Positions 19,522 through 28,294 of a stretch of DNA of 64,000 nt are shown here, piece after piece; the first letter of the stretch is position 1, and every line of letters begins with the position of its first letter. The notes beneath the pieces were generated by a model. That model ran no database searches. It had not been told where the DNA came from and saw nothing but the letters and a program-made list of their open reading frames with translations. This DNA comes from Alsobacter sp045348435 (GTDB taxonomy: Bacteria; Pseudomonadota; Alphaproteobacteria; Rhizobiales; Beijerinckiaceae), in contig NZ_CP157484.1 in the NCBI RefSeq assembly GCF_045348435.1, forward strand, positions 2,542,001 to 2,606,000, given 5' to 3'. Position numbers and translations under genes: made by a program.

Positions 19522-20522
19522 TCGCCCGGCTCCTTCGCTCCGCCCCGCCGCGGGCCGTCGCGCTCCTGGCGGGGCTGTTTTTCGCGCTGCTCCTCGCCCC
19601 GCTGGCGCTGGACCGCTATCTCCTCTCCGTCTTCGTCCTGGTGTTCTGGTTCGCCTATGTGGGCCAGGCCTGGAACGTCATGATGGGCTTCGCCGGCTTG
19701 CTGTCGCTGGGCCACGCCCTCTATGTCGGGCTCGGCGCCTATGTGGCGGCCGCGCTCTTCGTGCGTTATGGGGTCGGACCCTGGGCCGGACTCTGGCTCT
19801 CGGCGCTCCTGTCGGTGGCGGCCGGCGCGGCGATCGGCTGGCTCGGCTTCCGGTTCCGGATCGAGGGCGTGTATTTCTCCCTCCTCACCATCGCGTTTGC
19901 GGAGGTGGCGCGCGTCGGCTTCGATCATCTGGGCTGGACCGGAGGCGCGGCAGGCCTGTTCCTGCCGGTGAGCGCGGGCGGCGCCGGGGAGTGGTGGAAC
20001 CTGCGCGGCGGGCCGCTCTTCTTCTACTATGTCGCGCTCGCGATGGCGGCCGGGGCTTTCGTTCTCTGCGCGGCGCTGCGCCATTCGCGGCTGGGCTATC
20101 GCTGGCTCGCCGTTCGCGAGGACGCCGAAGCCGCCCGGGCGCTGGGCGTGGATGTGTTCCGGGCCAGGATGGCGGCCGTCGTCGTGTCCGCCGCGCTGAC
20201 GAGCCTCGGCGGCGTGTTCTACGCGTTCTATTACAACAACCTCTTCCCCGGTCAGGTGTTCGACATGTCCCGCTCGATCGAGATGATCCTCGGTCCCATC
20301 GTGGGCGGCATCGGCACGCTGTTCGGCCCCGTCCTGGGCGCGTTCATCCTGACGCCGCTGGGCGAGATCCTGATTGCGGCGACGAACGCCCTGGGGCTCA
20401 ACGCGCCCGGAACCAAGGCGGTGTTCTACGGCGTCTGCCTCATGATCATCGTCATCCTGGCCCCGAACGGCCTCTGGCCGGCCCTGAAGAAGCGTCTCGG
20501 CATCCCCGAGGCCGACGCATGA
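19518..20522 (+). CDS. livM: HAAT ABC transporter permease, LivM type
   Basis: The second membrane subunit of the uptake system has 334 residues and about nine to ten hydrophobic segments. Typical LivM features are WNVMMGFAGLLSLGHALYVG, VYFSLLTIAFAEVARV, the cytoplasmic coupling region LAVREDAEAARALGVDV, and EMILGPIVGGIGTLFGPVLG near the end. The ATG at 19518 overlaps the livH stop by 4 nt, and its own stop overlaps livG by 4 nt, indicating translational coupling. It forms the translocation pore with LivH and docks LivG and LivF. Confidence 0.95.
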   Translation: MIARLLRSAPPRAVALLAGLFFALLLAPLALDRYLLSVFVLVFWFAYVGQAWNVMMGFAGLLSLGHALYVGLGAYVAAALFVRYGVGPWAGLWLSALLSVAAGAAIGWLGFRFRIEGVYFSLLTIAFAEVARVGFDHLGWTGGAAGLFLPVSAGGAGEWWNLRGGPLFFYYVALAMAAGAFVLCAALRHSRLGYRWLAVREDAEAARALGVDVFRARMAAVVVSAALTSLGGVFYAFYYNNLFPGQVFDMSRSIEMILGPIVGGIGTLFGPVLGAFILTPLGEILIAATNALGLNAPGTKAVFYGVCLMIIVILAPNGLWPALKKRLGIPEADA

Positions 20523-21262
20523 GCGCGCTCCTCTCCGTCCAGAGCGCGTCGAAGCGGTTCAGGGGCCTGCTGGCCGTTGACTCGGTCTCGTTCGAGGTCG
20601 AACAGGGCGCCATTTTCGCCGTCATCGGCCCGAACGGGGCCGGCAAGACGACGCTGTTCAACCTCATCGCCGGCGTGTACCGGCCGGAACAGGGCGCGAT
20701 CGCTTTCGACGGACGCCGCATCGACGGGCTCAGCCCGGACGCGATCTGCGCGCTGGGGCTCGCCCGCACCTTCCAGATCGTCCGACCCTTCCCTCATCTC
20801 AGCGTGCTGGAGAACGCGATCATCGGAGCGCTCCTGCACGAGTCCGACGTGGAAGCCGCGCGTGGGGCGGCGAGCGACGTCCTGCGCCTCCTCGATCTGT
20901 GGGACATCCGAGCCCGGAAAGCGGCCTCCCTTACGCTGCCCGACCGCAAGCGCCTGGAGGTCGCCCGCGCGTTGGCCACGCGCCCTCGCCTCCTGCTGCT
21001 GGACGAGGTCATGGCCGGGCTGCGTCCCGCCGAGACGGATCGCATGGTGGACATCCTCAAGGATCTGAACAGGTCGCAGGGCCTCACCATCCTGATGATC
21101 GAGCATGTCATGCGCGCCGTGATGGCGCTGGCGGACCGCATCCATGTCCTTCACCACGGGGCGACCATCGCCGAGGGCGCGCCCGAAGACGTCACCCGCG
21201 ACCCGGCCGTCATCGAATCCTATCTCGGCCAGGCGGACCATCCGGTCGGAGCGCTCGGCTGA
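20519..21262 (+). CDS. livG: HAAT ABC transporter ATPase, LivG type with variant signature
   Basis: This 247-residue ATP-binding subunit has Walker A GPNGAGKTT, a Q-loop in ARTFQIVRPFPHL, and Walker B LLLLDEVMAG. The ABC signature is not LSGGQ; the equivalent segment reads LTLPDRKRLEVARAL. Variants of this kind (LTLxxRKRLE... with EVMAGL) recur in one subgroup of HAAT ATPases, so I regard it as a subgroup trait and not damage. The H-loop His is present in MIEHVMRAVM. ATG and previous stop overlap by 4 nt. It works with LivF to power uptake. Confidence 0.94.
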   Translation: MSALLSVQSASKRFRGLLAVDSVSFEVEQGAIFAVIGPNGAGKTTLFNLIAGVYRPEQGAIAFDGRRIDGLSPDAICALGLARTFQIVRPFPHLSVLENAIIGALLHESDVEAARGAASDVLRLLDLWDIRARKAASLTLPDRKRLEVARALATRPRLLLLDEVMAGLRPAETDRMVDILKDLNRSQGLTILMIEHVMRAVMALADRIHVLHHGATIAEGAPEDVTRDPAVIESYLGQADHPVGALG

Positions 21263-21966
21263 TGCTGCAGGTCAGGAACCTGGATCTGAGCTATGGCGAC
21301 GCGCAGGCCCTGGACGGCGTGTCGCTCGACGTCCCCGCCGGGGCGATCGTCGCCATCGTGGGCGCGAACGGCGCGGGCAAGACGTCCCTGATCCGCACCA
21401 TCGCCGGCATGCTGCGGCCGTCGCGCGGCGAGATCCTGTGGAAGGGCCGCGACATCGCCGGACAACCGAGCCATGTCGTGTGCGATCTCGGCGTCGGGCA
21501 GGTCGCCGAGGGCCGGCAGGTGTTCCCCACGCTCAGCGTGCGCGAGAACCTGCTGATGGGCTCCATGCTGGCGCGCGGACGGGCGAGGCGCGCCGCCAAT
21601 CTGGAGCGCATGTTTGCGATGTTTCCGCGCCTCGCCGACCGGCATGCGCAGCTCGCCGGCACGCTGTCGGGCGGCGAGCAGCAGATGCTCGCCATCGCGC
21701 GCTGCCTCATGGGCGAGCCCGAGCTGGTGATGTTCGACGAACCCTCGCTCGGCCTCTCGCCCGCGATGGTCCAGCAGGTGCTGGGCGCCGTCGTGGAGCT
21801 CAATCGGGCCGGACTGACCTGCGTCCTCGTGGAGCAGAACGTGGCCGTGTCGCTGCGTCTGGCGTCCCGCGCCTATGTGCTGGAGAACGGGCGCGTGACG
21901 CTGTCGGGCGCCGGCCGAGATCTCCTCGAAGACGACCGCGTCCGGCAGGCCTATCTGGGGCTCTGA
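21262..21966 (+). CDS. livF: HAAT ABC transporter ATPase, LivF type
   Basis: The second ATPase subunit has 234 residues. It has Walker A GANGAGKTS, a canonical signature TLSGGEQQMLAIARCL, Walker B LVMFDEPSLGL, and the LivF-typical LVEQNVAVSLRLASRAYVLE. The start overlaps the livG stop by one nucleotide (TGATG). It closes the operon; the convergent minC gene ends 3 nt after it. Because LivG has a variant signature and LivF a canonical one, the two composite ATP sites are asymmetric. Confidence 0.95.
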   Translation: MLQVRNLDLSYGDAQALDGVSLDVPAGAIVAIVGANGAGKTSLIRTIAGMLRPSRGEILWKGRDIAGQPSHVVCDLGVGQVAEGRQVFPTLSVRENLLMGSMLARGRARRAANLERMFAMFPRLADRHAQLAGTLSGGEQQMLAIARCLMGEPELVMFDEPSLGLSPAMVQQVLGAVVELNRAGLTCVLVEQNVAVSLRLASRAYVLENGRVTLSGAGRDLLEDDRVRQAYLGL

Positions 21967-21969
21967 GGC

Positions 21970-22731
21970 TCAGTCCAGCAGCGCCGTGCGCAGCGTGTCG
22001 TTCTCCAGCCACGCCTGCACGGGCTTGCCGATGAAACCGGGGTCGACGTCATCGGCGGTGCGGTAGACGCCGTCGATGGCCAGGAGCTCGGCCTCGAACC
22101 GCCGGCAGAAGATCCGCGACTTTCCGTTGCCCGACACGCCCGCGATGGCGCGCCCGCGCAGCGCTCCGTGCACCGTGATCGAGCCGCCGGCCACGATCTC
22201 GGCCCCGAACTGCACCGCGCCGATGACCGTCACGTCACCCCTGGGGAAATAGATCTGCTGCCCGGAGCGGATCGGCTCGGGAATCACCAGCGAGGTGGCC
22301 TCGCCCTCCGCGGCGGCCTCGATCGGCGCCGCCGCCTCGACAGCCGCAACCGGCTCAGGCGCCGCAGGCGCGGCGGCCGCGACCGGCGCGGCTCCGGATC
22401 GAAACTCGGGCGAGGGATCGGCCTTGCCGCCGAGAAGCTGCGCCGGCGTTCCAATCCCGAGCCACTCGACGTCGGCCCCGTCGACGCCCATGACGCGCAC
22501 ATTGCGCGCCTGCAGCGCCGCCACCAGCGTGGGAATATCGCTCTGGTCCATGCGCAGCGCCGAGAGGTCGAGCACCACCGGCCGCCCCTTGAAGAAGGAC
22601 GGCGCGCGGGTCAGCCAGTCGTCGAGGTCGGCCAGCCACCTGTCCAGGGGCGGATCCGGCGCCACCACGAGGGCGAGGAAATTTCGTCCACGAAAGCGGA
22701 TCGAAGGCCGGGTTTGCGATTCTGTGGTCAC
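21970..22731 (-). CDS. minC: septum site-determining protein MinC
   Basis: MinC inhibits FtsZ polymerisation away from midcell and works with MinD and MinE. The 253-residue protein has an N-terminal MinC_N domain (1-105; SIRFRGRNFLALVVAPDPPL, VVLDLSALRM, DIPTLVAALQARNVRVMGV), an Ala/Pro/Glu-rich linker (about 112-150), and the C-terminal right-handed beta-helix that binds MinD (GQQIYFPRGDVTVIGAVQFG, GGSITVHGALRGRAIAG, IFCRRFEAELLAIDGVY). It starts with GTG at 22731. No minD or minE follows: the next gene downstream is the convergent livF, and upstream lies a DMT transporter. So minC is separated from its partners here. Confidence 0.92.
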   Translation of the reverse strand: MTTESQTRPSIRFRGRNFLALVVAPDPPLDRWLADLDDWLTRAPSFFKGRPVVLDLSALRMDQSDIPTLVAALQARNVRVMGVDGADVEWLGIGTPAQLLGGKADPSPEFRSGAAPVAAAAPAAPEPVAAVEAAAPIEAAAEGEATSLVIPEPIRSGQQIYFPRGDVTVIGAVQFGAEIVAGGSITVHGALRGRAIAGVSGNGKSRIFCRRFEAELLAIDGVYRTADDVDPGFIGKPVQAWLENDTLRTALLD

Positions 22732-22833
22732 GCTGTCTCGTCCGTTTGCCGCTTCATGCTTTGGTCGCGAGGCGAGTCAAGTCAACGTCGCGGGCCGGCT
22801 TGTCCACCGGGGACGGCCGCAATGGCGGGCCCG

Positions 22834-23748
22834 TCACCGGGCCCTGCCCCGCTCCGCGACCAGGATCCCGCCGATCACCATGGCGAGCGCCAACGCATCG
22901 GAGAGCGAGAACGGCTCGCGCAGGAGCGTCGTGGAGAGAAGCGCGCCGAAGACCGGCACGAGGTTGTAGAACGCGCTCGCGCGGCTCGGGCCGATGAGCT
23001 CCAGCGCCCGGATATAGCAGATCTGGCACAGCAGCGACGGCAGCCACGCCACATAGAGAAGGACGGCCCATCCCTTCAGGGTCGGCCATTGCAATTGGCC
23101 CGCGACGGCCTCGGCGATCACGAGCGGGACCGAGGTGATGCAGGCGGCGAGCGCCAGGGCGGCGAAGAACACCAGGCCGGACGTCGCCGGGCGCCTGCGC
23201 AGCAGGATCGTATAGGCCGCGTAGAGGACGCTGGCGACCAGCAGCCACAGGTCGCCCCGGTTGAACGACAGCGCCGTCAGAACGCCGACATCGCCGTGCG
23301 AGGCCGTCAGCGCCACGCCCAGGATGGTGAGCGCCACCCCGGCGGCTTGGATCGGCCCGACCGCGCCGCCGAAGAACAGCACCGCCCCGATCAGAATGAA
23401 GATCGGCGTCGACCCCTGGATGATCGCGATATTGACGGCGGTGGTGTAGTGCGCCGCCTCATAGAACAGGGCGTTGAAGGCCGTGAAGCCGATGGCGCCC
23501 ATCATCAGGACATAGCGCCAGTGGGGCAGCAGCAGCCGCCATTCCGCCTGGATGGGTCCCCGCGCCACCACCGCCAGCGTCCCGAAGGAGATGAACCAGC
23601 GCAGGAAGGTGACCATCATGGGCGAGACCTCGCCGACCGCGAGCTTGCCCGCGACGACGTTGCCGCCCCACATCAAGGTGGTGAAGACCAGGAGAAGATA
23701 GGGCTGGTTGAAGAACCAGCCCCTGAGAACGCCGAGCGTCGAACGCAC
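22834..23748 (-). CDS. EamA/DMT-family transporter
   Basis: This inner-membrane protein of 304 residues has ten predicted helices in two tandem EamA halves. FTTLMWGGNVVAGKLAVGEV is the first conserved helix; IIQGSTPIFILIGAVLFFG ends the first half, and NLVPVFGALLSTTLLREPFS ends the second. The family exports small metabolites or amino acids, but its members vary widely and no substrate can be assigned. It starts with GTG at 23748, an uncertain choice since no strong ribosome binding site is visible. The gene is 102 nt upstream of minC on the same strand and could share a transcript. Confidence 0.9.
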   Translation of the reverse strand: MRSTLGVLRGWFFNQPYLLLVFTTLMWGGNVVAGKLAVGEVSPMMVTFLRWFISFGTLAVVARGPIQAEWRLLLPHWRYVLMMGAIGFTAFNALFYEAAHYTTAVNIAIIQGSTPIFILIGAVLFFGGAVGPIQAAGVALTILGVALTASHGDVGVLTALSFNRGDLWLLVASVLYAAYTILLRRRPATSGLVFFAALALAACITSVPLVIAEAVAGQLQWPTLKGWAVLLYVAWLPSLLCQICYIRALELIGPSRASAFYNLVPVFGALLSTTLLREPFSLSDALALAMVIGGILVAERGRAR

Positions 23749-23915
23749 GTATGACCCGTCTTCGTCGACCGGATCGGCGCCGCGCCGGGTCCGTCCGCGT
23801 GGAACGCCCCGGAACGGCCCGGCGACGCAGGTGACCGGTCATCCCACGCTCCGGCGCGCCGCGCAATTCCCGAGCGGCGTCGCGCGGCGGTTCGAGCGGC
23901 CCCGGCCTGAGACGG

Positions 23916-24230
23916 TCAGTCGCAGACGCGGACGGTGCGGTATCCGGCGACGGCGCCATACTCGTCGAAGAGCGGCCGGCGCACGCGGCGGCACTCCTCG
24001 TAGACGACGGGGGGCGGAGCTTCCACCTCCCGATACACCGGGCCGCGATTCATGCTGTTGGCGACCACGCCTCCCAGCACCGCCCCGGCGGCCAGCCCGC
24101 CGAACAGCGCGCCGTTCTGTCCATCGCGGGCCTGCGCCGGCGCGCCGAAGGCGGCGGCGGCCAAGGCGATCGCGGCGGCGGCCAGGAATCGCGAGCGGTT
24201 CGTCCTGTGAGAAGTCATCGTCGTCCCCAT
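23916..24230 (-). CDS. small exported protein with glycine-zipper segment
   Basis: The protein has 104 residues with a signal peptide (about 13-34, ending APAQA), a Gly/Ala-rich hydrophobic stretch (GALFGGLAAGAVLGGVVANS) of the glycine-zipper type, and a C-terminal tail with two cysteines (YEECRRVRRPLFDEYGAV, VRVCD). Similar small envelope proteins are common in Hyphomicrobiales and probably associate with the outer membrane. The start could instead be the ATG at 24218, which has GGGGA at better spacing. It is divergent from nothing nearby; the 131-residue gene upstream is on the same strand. Confidence 0.78.
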   Translation of the reverse strand: MGTTMTSHRTNRSRFLAAAAIALAAAAFGAPAQARDGQNGALFGGLAAGAVLGGVVANSMNRGPVYREVEAPPPVVYEECRRVRRPLFDEYGAVAGYRTVRVCD

Positions 24231-24320
24231 GTCTTGATGGGGAAAACCTGCCGAATCCCGATTAACGGAGACTTACCAGGAAGGCGGTAGCCGTCCGGTC
24301 AGAAGGAGCCGGGGACGGCG

Positions 24321-24716
24321 TCAGTGCGTCGAGGACGGCCGCTCCAGCGCCGCCGCCCAGGCCTCCTCGGCCTCGTCCGCGCTCCTGGCGTCGATCTTGG
24401 CGATGTCCAGGATTTCGATGTCGCCGCGCAGCCGGTTGGCCCTGATGCTCAGATAGGGCTGCCCCAGGACCGAGATGAGCGCGTTGGCGGCGCGATGCGC
24501 CGCGGCCTCGTCGCCGGCCAGATACTTCGCCAGCACCACCTCGGCGAAATGCCCGGCGATCATCTGCGCGGTCTCGGGATCGTCCAGCGCCTTGCGGCTC
24601 ACCAGATCGTCGACAGCCCGGGAATACTCGTCAGGACCTGTTTGCGGAGCGACGCGCAGGGCCGCCGCGCCAGGGTCTTGCCCTCTCTCTTCCACGACGA
24701 ACGCGACAAGCCCCAT
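24321..24716 (-). CDS. hypothetical protein, 131 residues
   Basis: The family is not recognised. The protein is a soluble, acidic and mainly helical polypeptide (ETAQMIAGHFAEVVLAKYLAG, EAAAHRAANALISVLG, SADEAEEAWAAALER). No signal peptide or membrane helix is visible. A well-placed GGGAGG lies 6 nt before the ATG at 24716, which supports translation. It lies 91 nt downstream of the tRNA-Asp gene on the same strand. Confidence 0.68.
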   Translation of the reverse strand: MGLVAFVVEERGQDPGAAALRVAPQTGPDEYSRAVDDLVSRKALDDPETAQMIAGHFAEVVLAKYLAGDEAAAHRAANALISVLGQPYLSIRANRLRGDIEILDIAKIDARSADEAEEAWAAALERPSSTH

Positions 24717-24807
24717 GGCGCCCTCCCGGCAGCCGCGACGAGCGGCGCAACTAGCTCACAAGCAGCCGCAAGAAACGGCTTCAATGAATTGGATGACAAG
24801 AGGAAAG

Positions 24808-24884
<77 letters not shown>

Positions 24885-25042
24885 GCAGGGCGAACCGTGT
24901 GGTCCGCTGCGGTGGGGGTGAATTACGGGACGCCCCCGTCCCTGTCAACCGTCACCTGCCGAAAAAGGAGCGCCGCCCGGGGCGCGGTCTCCTTCCGCCC
25001 CGCATGGCGTCCCGCCGCCTGCGCCGTGGCCGAGGCGCAGCC

Positions 25043-26923
25043 TCAAATGCTGAGCGCCCGCAGAGCGTTGAGGATGACCGCGACGTCGATCGCCTCCTGG
25101 GCGAGCGCGCCCTCCAGCGGCGTCAGAAGCCCGAAGCTGGCCGCGATCATCCCGGCCGTGGACAGGCCGATCCCGACCAGCACGCTCTGGATCGCGATTC
25201 TGGTCGCGAGCCGGCCCGTGCGCACCGCCTCGGGAAGCCGGTCGAGGCTGTCGACGAGGATCACCACGTCGGCGGCTTCCGCCGAGGCCGCGGCGCCTTT
25301 CGAGCCCATGGCCACCCCGACATCGGCGGCCGCCAGCGCGGGCGCGTCGTTGACGCCGTCGCCGACCATCATGGTCGCGCCCCCGCCCGAGGCGGCGCGC
25401 ACGGCCTCGACTTTCTGGGCGGGCGTCGCCTGCGCGATGACTTCGTCGATCCCCAGCCCGTCGGCGACCGCGTGGGCCACCGCGGCGGAATCGCCCGTCA
25501 CCAGCACGATGCGCGTGACGCCCTCGCGGCGGAGCGCGGCCAGGGCCTCCCGCGCGTCGGGCCTGACCACGTCGGCCAGCGTGATGGCCCCGGCGAAGCG
25601 GCCGCCGACGCCGACGAAGGCGGTCATCCGCCCGGCCGCCTCCGCGCTGGCGCGATGATCGTCGGCCCAGGCGCAGCGCTGGGCCGAGGCCGCAACGTGT
25701 TCGAAGGAGCCGACGCTAACGGGCGCGCCGTCGACCTCGCCGCTCAGCCCGGCGCCCGGGCTCTCGACCACGTCGAGCGGCGACGAGAGCGCCAGCCCGC
25801 TGCGCCGCGCCCCGCCCGCAATCGCCGCCGAGACCACATGCGGAGACGCCTGCGCCAGGGATCCCGCCGAGCGAAGCACCTCCTCCCGGGAGGCCCGCCC
25901 GGCGCTGTGCACTCCGACGACCACCGGCGCGCCTCCGGTCAGCGTTCCGGTCTTGTCGAGCAGCAGCGTGCGCACGCGCCCGAGCGTCTCCAGCGCGCCG
26001 GCGCTCTTCACCAGCACGCCGCGATGCGCGCAGCGCGACACGCCCGCCACGATGGCGACCGGCACGGCCAGGATCAGCGGGCATGGCGTGGCCACCACCA
26101 GCACGGCCAGGGCGCGGGTCGGGTCGCCCGACGCCAGCCAGGCCGCGCCGGCCAGCGCGACGGAAACCGCCAGGAACCCCAGCGCATAGCGATCGGCGAG
26201 CCTCGCCATCGGCGCGCGCGAGGCCTGCGCGGCGGCCACCAGCCGCACGATGCCGGCATAGGTGCTCTCCGCCGCGGGCCGCGACGCCACGAGGTCGAAC
26301 GCGCCTCCGGCGTTGACGGCGCCGCTCATGACCTCGTCCCCGACCGCATGGATCCGCGGCAGCGGCTCTCCGGTCAGCGCCGCTTCGTCCAGGACGGCTT
26401 CGCGGACCGCCACGATCCCGTCGACCGGGGTGGTGTCGCCGGGACGCACGAGCAGCCGGTCGCCTGGCGCGATGTCCTCCAGCGGCGCATCCTCGAGGCG
26501 ACCGTCCACGTAGCGTTGCGCCCGCCGCGGCGCCCGGGCCAGGAGCGCGGTCATCTCGCGCCGGGCGCGCCCCTCCGCAAAGGCCTCCAGGAGCTGGCCG
26601 CCGGACAGCATGAGGGCGATCACGGCGCCCGCCAGCTCCTCGCCCAGCGCGAGCGATCCCGCCATGGACAGCGCAGCGAGAAGGTCGAGGCCGAAGCGGC
26701 CTTGCGAGAGGGCCCTGACGATTTCGACCAGCAGCGCCGCCAGCACGATCCCCGCCCCGGACGCCCAGACCCATCGGGCGGCGCCCGGCATGTCGAGGCC
26801 GGCGAGCGCCAGCCCGCCCGCCAGCGCGGCCGCCGCGATCGCAAACTGAATCCGGGAGCGAAATCGTTCCACCAGCGCCTCCGCCCGCACCTTACCGGCA
26901 GCCGGCCCCGGCGCCTTTGTCAT
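25043..26923 (-). CDS. heavy-metal P1B-type ATPase with TPC membrane motif
   Basis: This metal-transporting P-type ATPase of the inner membrane has 626 residues. It has TGEP (184-187) in the actuator domain, a TPCPL motif in the metal-binding helix (279-283) where CPC is more usual, the phosphorylation site DKTGTLT (Asp323), and MVGDGVNDAPAL in the hinge. There is no N-terminal HMA metal-binding domain, only a short basic N-terminus, and no C-terminal hemerythrin domain. TPC types have been linked to nickel, iron or other non-copper metals, so the substrate should be left open. The ATG at 26923 follows GGAGG at good spacing; the frame continues upstream without support. The gene stands alone. 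Confidence 0.92.
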   Translation of the reverse strand: MTKAPGPAAGKVRAEALVERFRSRIQFAIAAAALAGGLALAGLDMPGAARWVWASGAGIVLAALLVEIVRALSQGRFGLDLLAALSMAGSLALGEELAGAVIALMLSGGQLLEAFAEGRARREMTALLARAPRRAQRYVDGRLEDAPLEDIAPGDRLLVRPGDTTPVDGIVAVREAVLDEAALTGEPLPRIHAVGDEVMSGAVNAGGAFDLVASRPAAESTYAGIVRLVAAAQASRAPMARLADRYALGFLAVSVALAGAAWLASGDPTRALAVLVVATPCPLILAVPVAIVAGVSRCAHRGVLVKSAGALETLGRVRTLLLDKTGTLTGGAPVVVGVHSAGRASREEVLRSAGSLAQASPHVVSAAIAGGARRSGLALSSPLDVVESPGAGLSGEVDGAPVSVGSFEHVAASAQRCAWADDHRASAEAAGRMTAFVGVGGRFAGAITLADVVRPDAREALAALRREGVTRIVLVTGDSAAVAHAVADGLGIDEVIAQATPAQKVEAVRAASGGGATMMVGDGVNDAPALAAADVGVAMGSKGAAASAEAADVVILVDSLDRLPEAVRTGRLATRIAIQSVLVGIGLSTAGMIAASFGLLTPLEGALAQEAIDVAVILNALRALSI

Positions 26924-27082
26924 GAAGCAAAGCCTCCGGGATCTTGCTTCCGGCGCTTCGGCCCGCGGCGGCGACGTCCGCCCGTGTGCTGGCGCACCGC
27001 GTGCGCGCGGCGCCGGCGGCACCTTCGACGAGCGGCGACCGATGACGCCGTCGCACCGGACGCACAGGCAGGATTAAGCGCC

Positions 27083-28087
27083 ATGGAACCGCTCCCCGAC
27101 CCGAGGTCCCTCGCCTCGCCGATCGTCAATGAACGCCGGCCGGACTACCCGATCCGCTGGGAGCTGCCGAGCGGCGCCTTCCGGTACAAGGTCAAGGACG
27201 GCGACACCTGGGAAACGGTCGCCCGCAACTTCCAGGTCAAGAGCGCCCGGTACCTGATGTTCTTCAATTTCTACGTGGTCGTCGACCGCAGGAAGCAGCA
27301 CACCACGAACGAGGTGAACTGGTACCTGCGCAACTATGTCGGCTGCAACGTGAGCACCGACGGGCGGCGCAACTGGGCTTTCAGCGACAGCGCGAAGCCC
27401 GGCGTCATCTTCATCCCGACGCGCACCATCGACTTCGAGGGAGACGGCCTCGTCATCGTGGGCAGCAAGGGCGTCGGCGACGACATCTCCGTCCCCCAAT
27501 ACGACGACAGCAACATCCTGGATACGCTTGGAAAGACCCTCGACGTCTATGGGGCGGTCGACATGGGGATCGGCGTGTCAGAGCTGGCCTTGCCCGCCTT
27601 CCTGGAAGGAGGCCTGATCTTCAGCGGCGCCGCCGCCGGCGTGGTCGGTCCCCTGGTCGCGATCGGCGGCCCTCACATGGAGGCGCTGCAAAAGCGCAAC
27701 CGGGACAACTTCTTCGGCGGGTTCGCGGATGGGCTGGTCATGTCGGCCAACGGCGCCTCCAGCAGCTACATCAAGGAGCGCCGTGAATGGCGTTACGCCC
27801 CTTACGAGACGCAGTATCCGGAAAAGGCCGAGACCTTCCGAAAGCTTCACAACGCCGGGCTGGAGCTCGGCATCCGAAAGGGCCGGGCGTTCAACACGGT
27901 GGATCGCGAGCGTTTCTTCACGACGCTGCATGCCCAGATGTCACAGGACGACCGGGACTATTACAGCCCACGCATTCCGTGGAAGGACTGGAGCGAGGAC
28001 AAGAAGAAGCAGTATTACGATCTGCTGTCCTCCATGGTGAGGCGGACGATGCTCTCCCATGGACTGAAGTTCAAACTCCACTCCTGA
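27083..28087 (+). CDS. LysM-like protein with hydrophobic glycine-rich core, possible T6SS cargo
   Basis: The protein has 334 residues and no signal peptide. Residues about 34-70 (FRYKVKDGDTWETVARNFQV then SARYLMFFNF) look like a LysM module, the fold that binds glycan chains. A hydrophobic Gly/Ala-rich stretch at about 155-195 (LALPAFLEGGLIFSGAAAGV then VGPLVAIGG) could insert into membranes. The C-terminal third is charged and helical (DRERFFTTLHAQMSQDDRDY). The overall family is not recognised. Such a layout, with LysM plus an internal hydrophobic hairpin and no export signal, occurs in contact-dependent toxins, and a T6SS lies 10 kb away; this is inference only. The frame extends far upstream as a GC shadow; the ATG at 27083 is the likely start. 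Confidence 0.7.
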   Translation: MEPLPDPRSLASPIVNERRPDYPIRWELPSGAFRYKVKDGDTWETVARNFQVKSARYLMFFNFYVVVDRRKQHTTNEVNWYLRNYVGCNVSTDGRRNWAFSDSAKPGVIFIPTRTIDFEGDGLVIVGSKGVGDDISVPQYDDSNILDTLGKTLDVYGAVDMGIGVSELALPAFLEGGLIFSGAAAGVVGPLVAIGGPHMEALQKRNRDNFFGGFADGLVMSANGASSSYIKERREWRYAPYETQYPEKAETFRKLHNAGLELGIRKGRAFNTVDRERFFTTLHAQMSQDDRDYYSPRIPWKDWSEDKKKQYYDLLSSMVRRTMLSHGLKFKLHS

Positions 28088-28294
28088 GCCTTTCGGAATC
28101 GGCCGCCGTAGCGCCGCGCAAGTTTTGGCCGGCACGACGTGGCCGGCGGCGATGGGCGGCCCAAGACTTCGCGCGGTTTTCGAGTTCGCCGCTTCATCGT
28201 GATTCACGGAGGCTTGCCTTGCCCACGATCGTTCCCTTTGTTAGCTTGCATAAGAAAACGAGCATTTGGAGCCTGCTGAAACCGGGGGTGGACG

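Noticed and set aside
24899..27082. Very long open plus-strand frame upstream of the LysM-like gene
   Set aside because: It lies antisense to the P1B ATPase, begins beside the tRNA, and its composition (Arg/Gly/Ala-rich) is that of a GC-driven shadow. Only the part from 27083 is a real gene.
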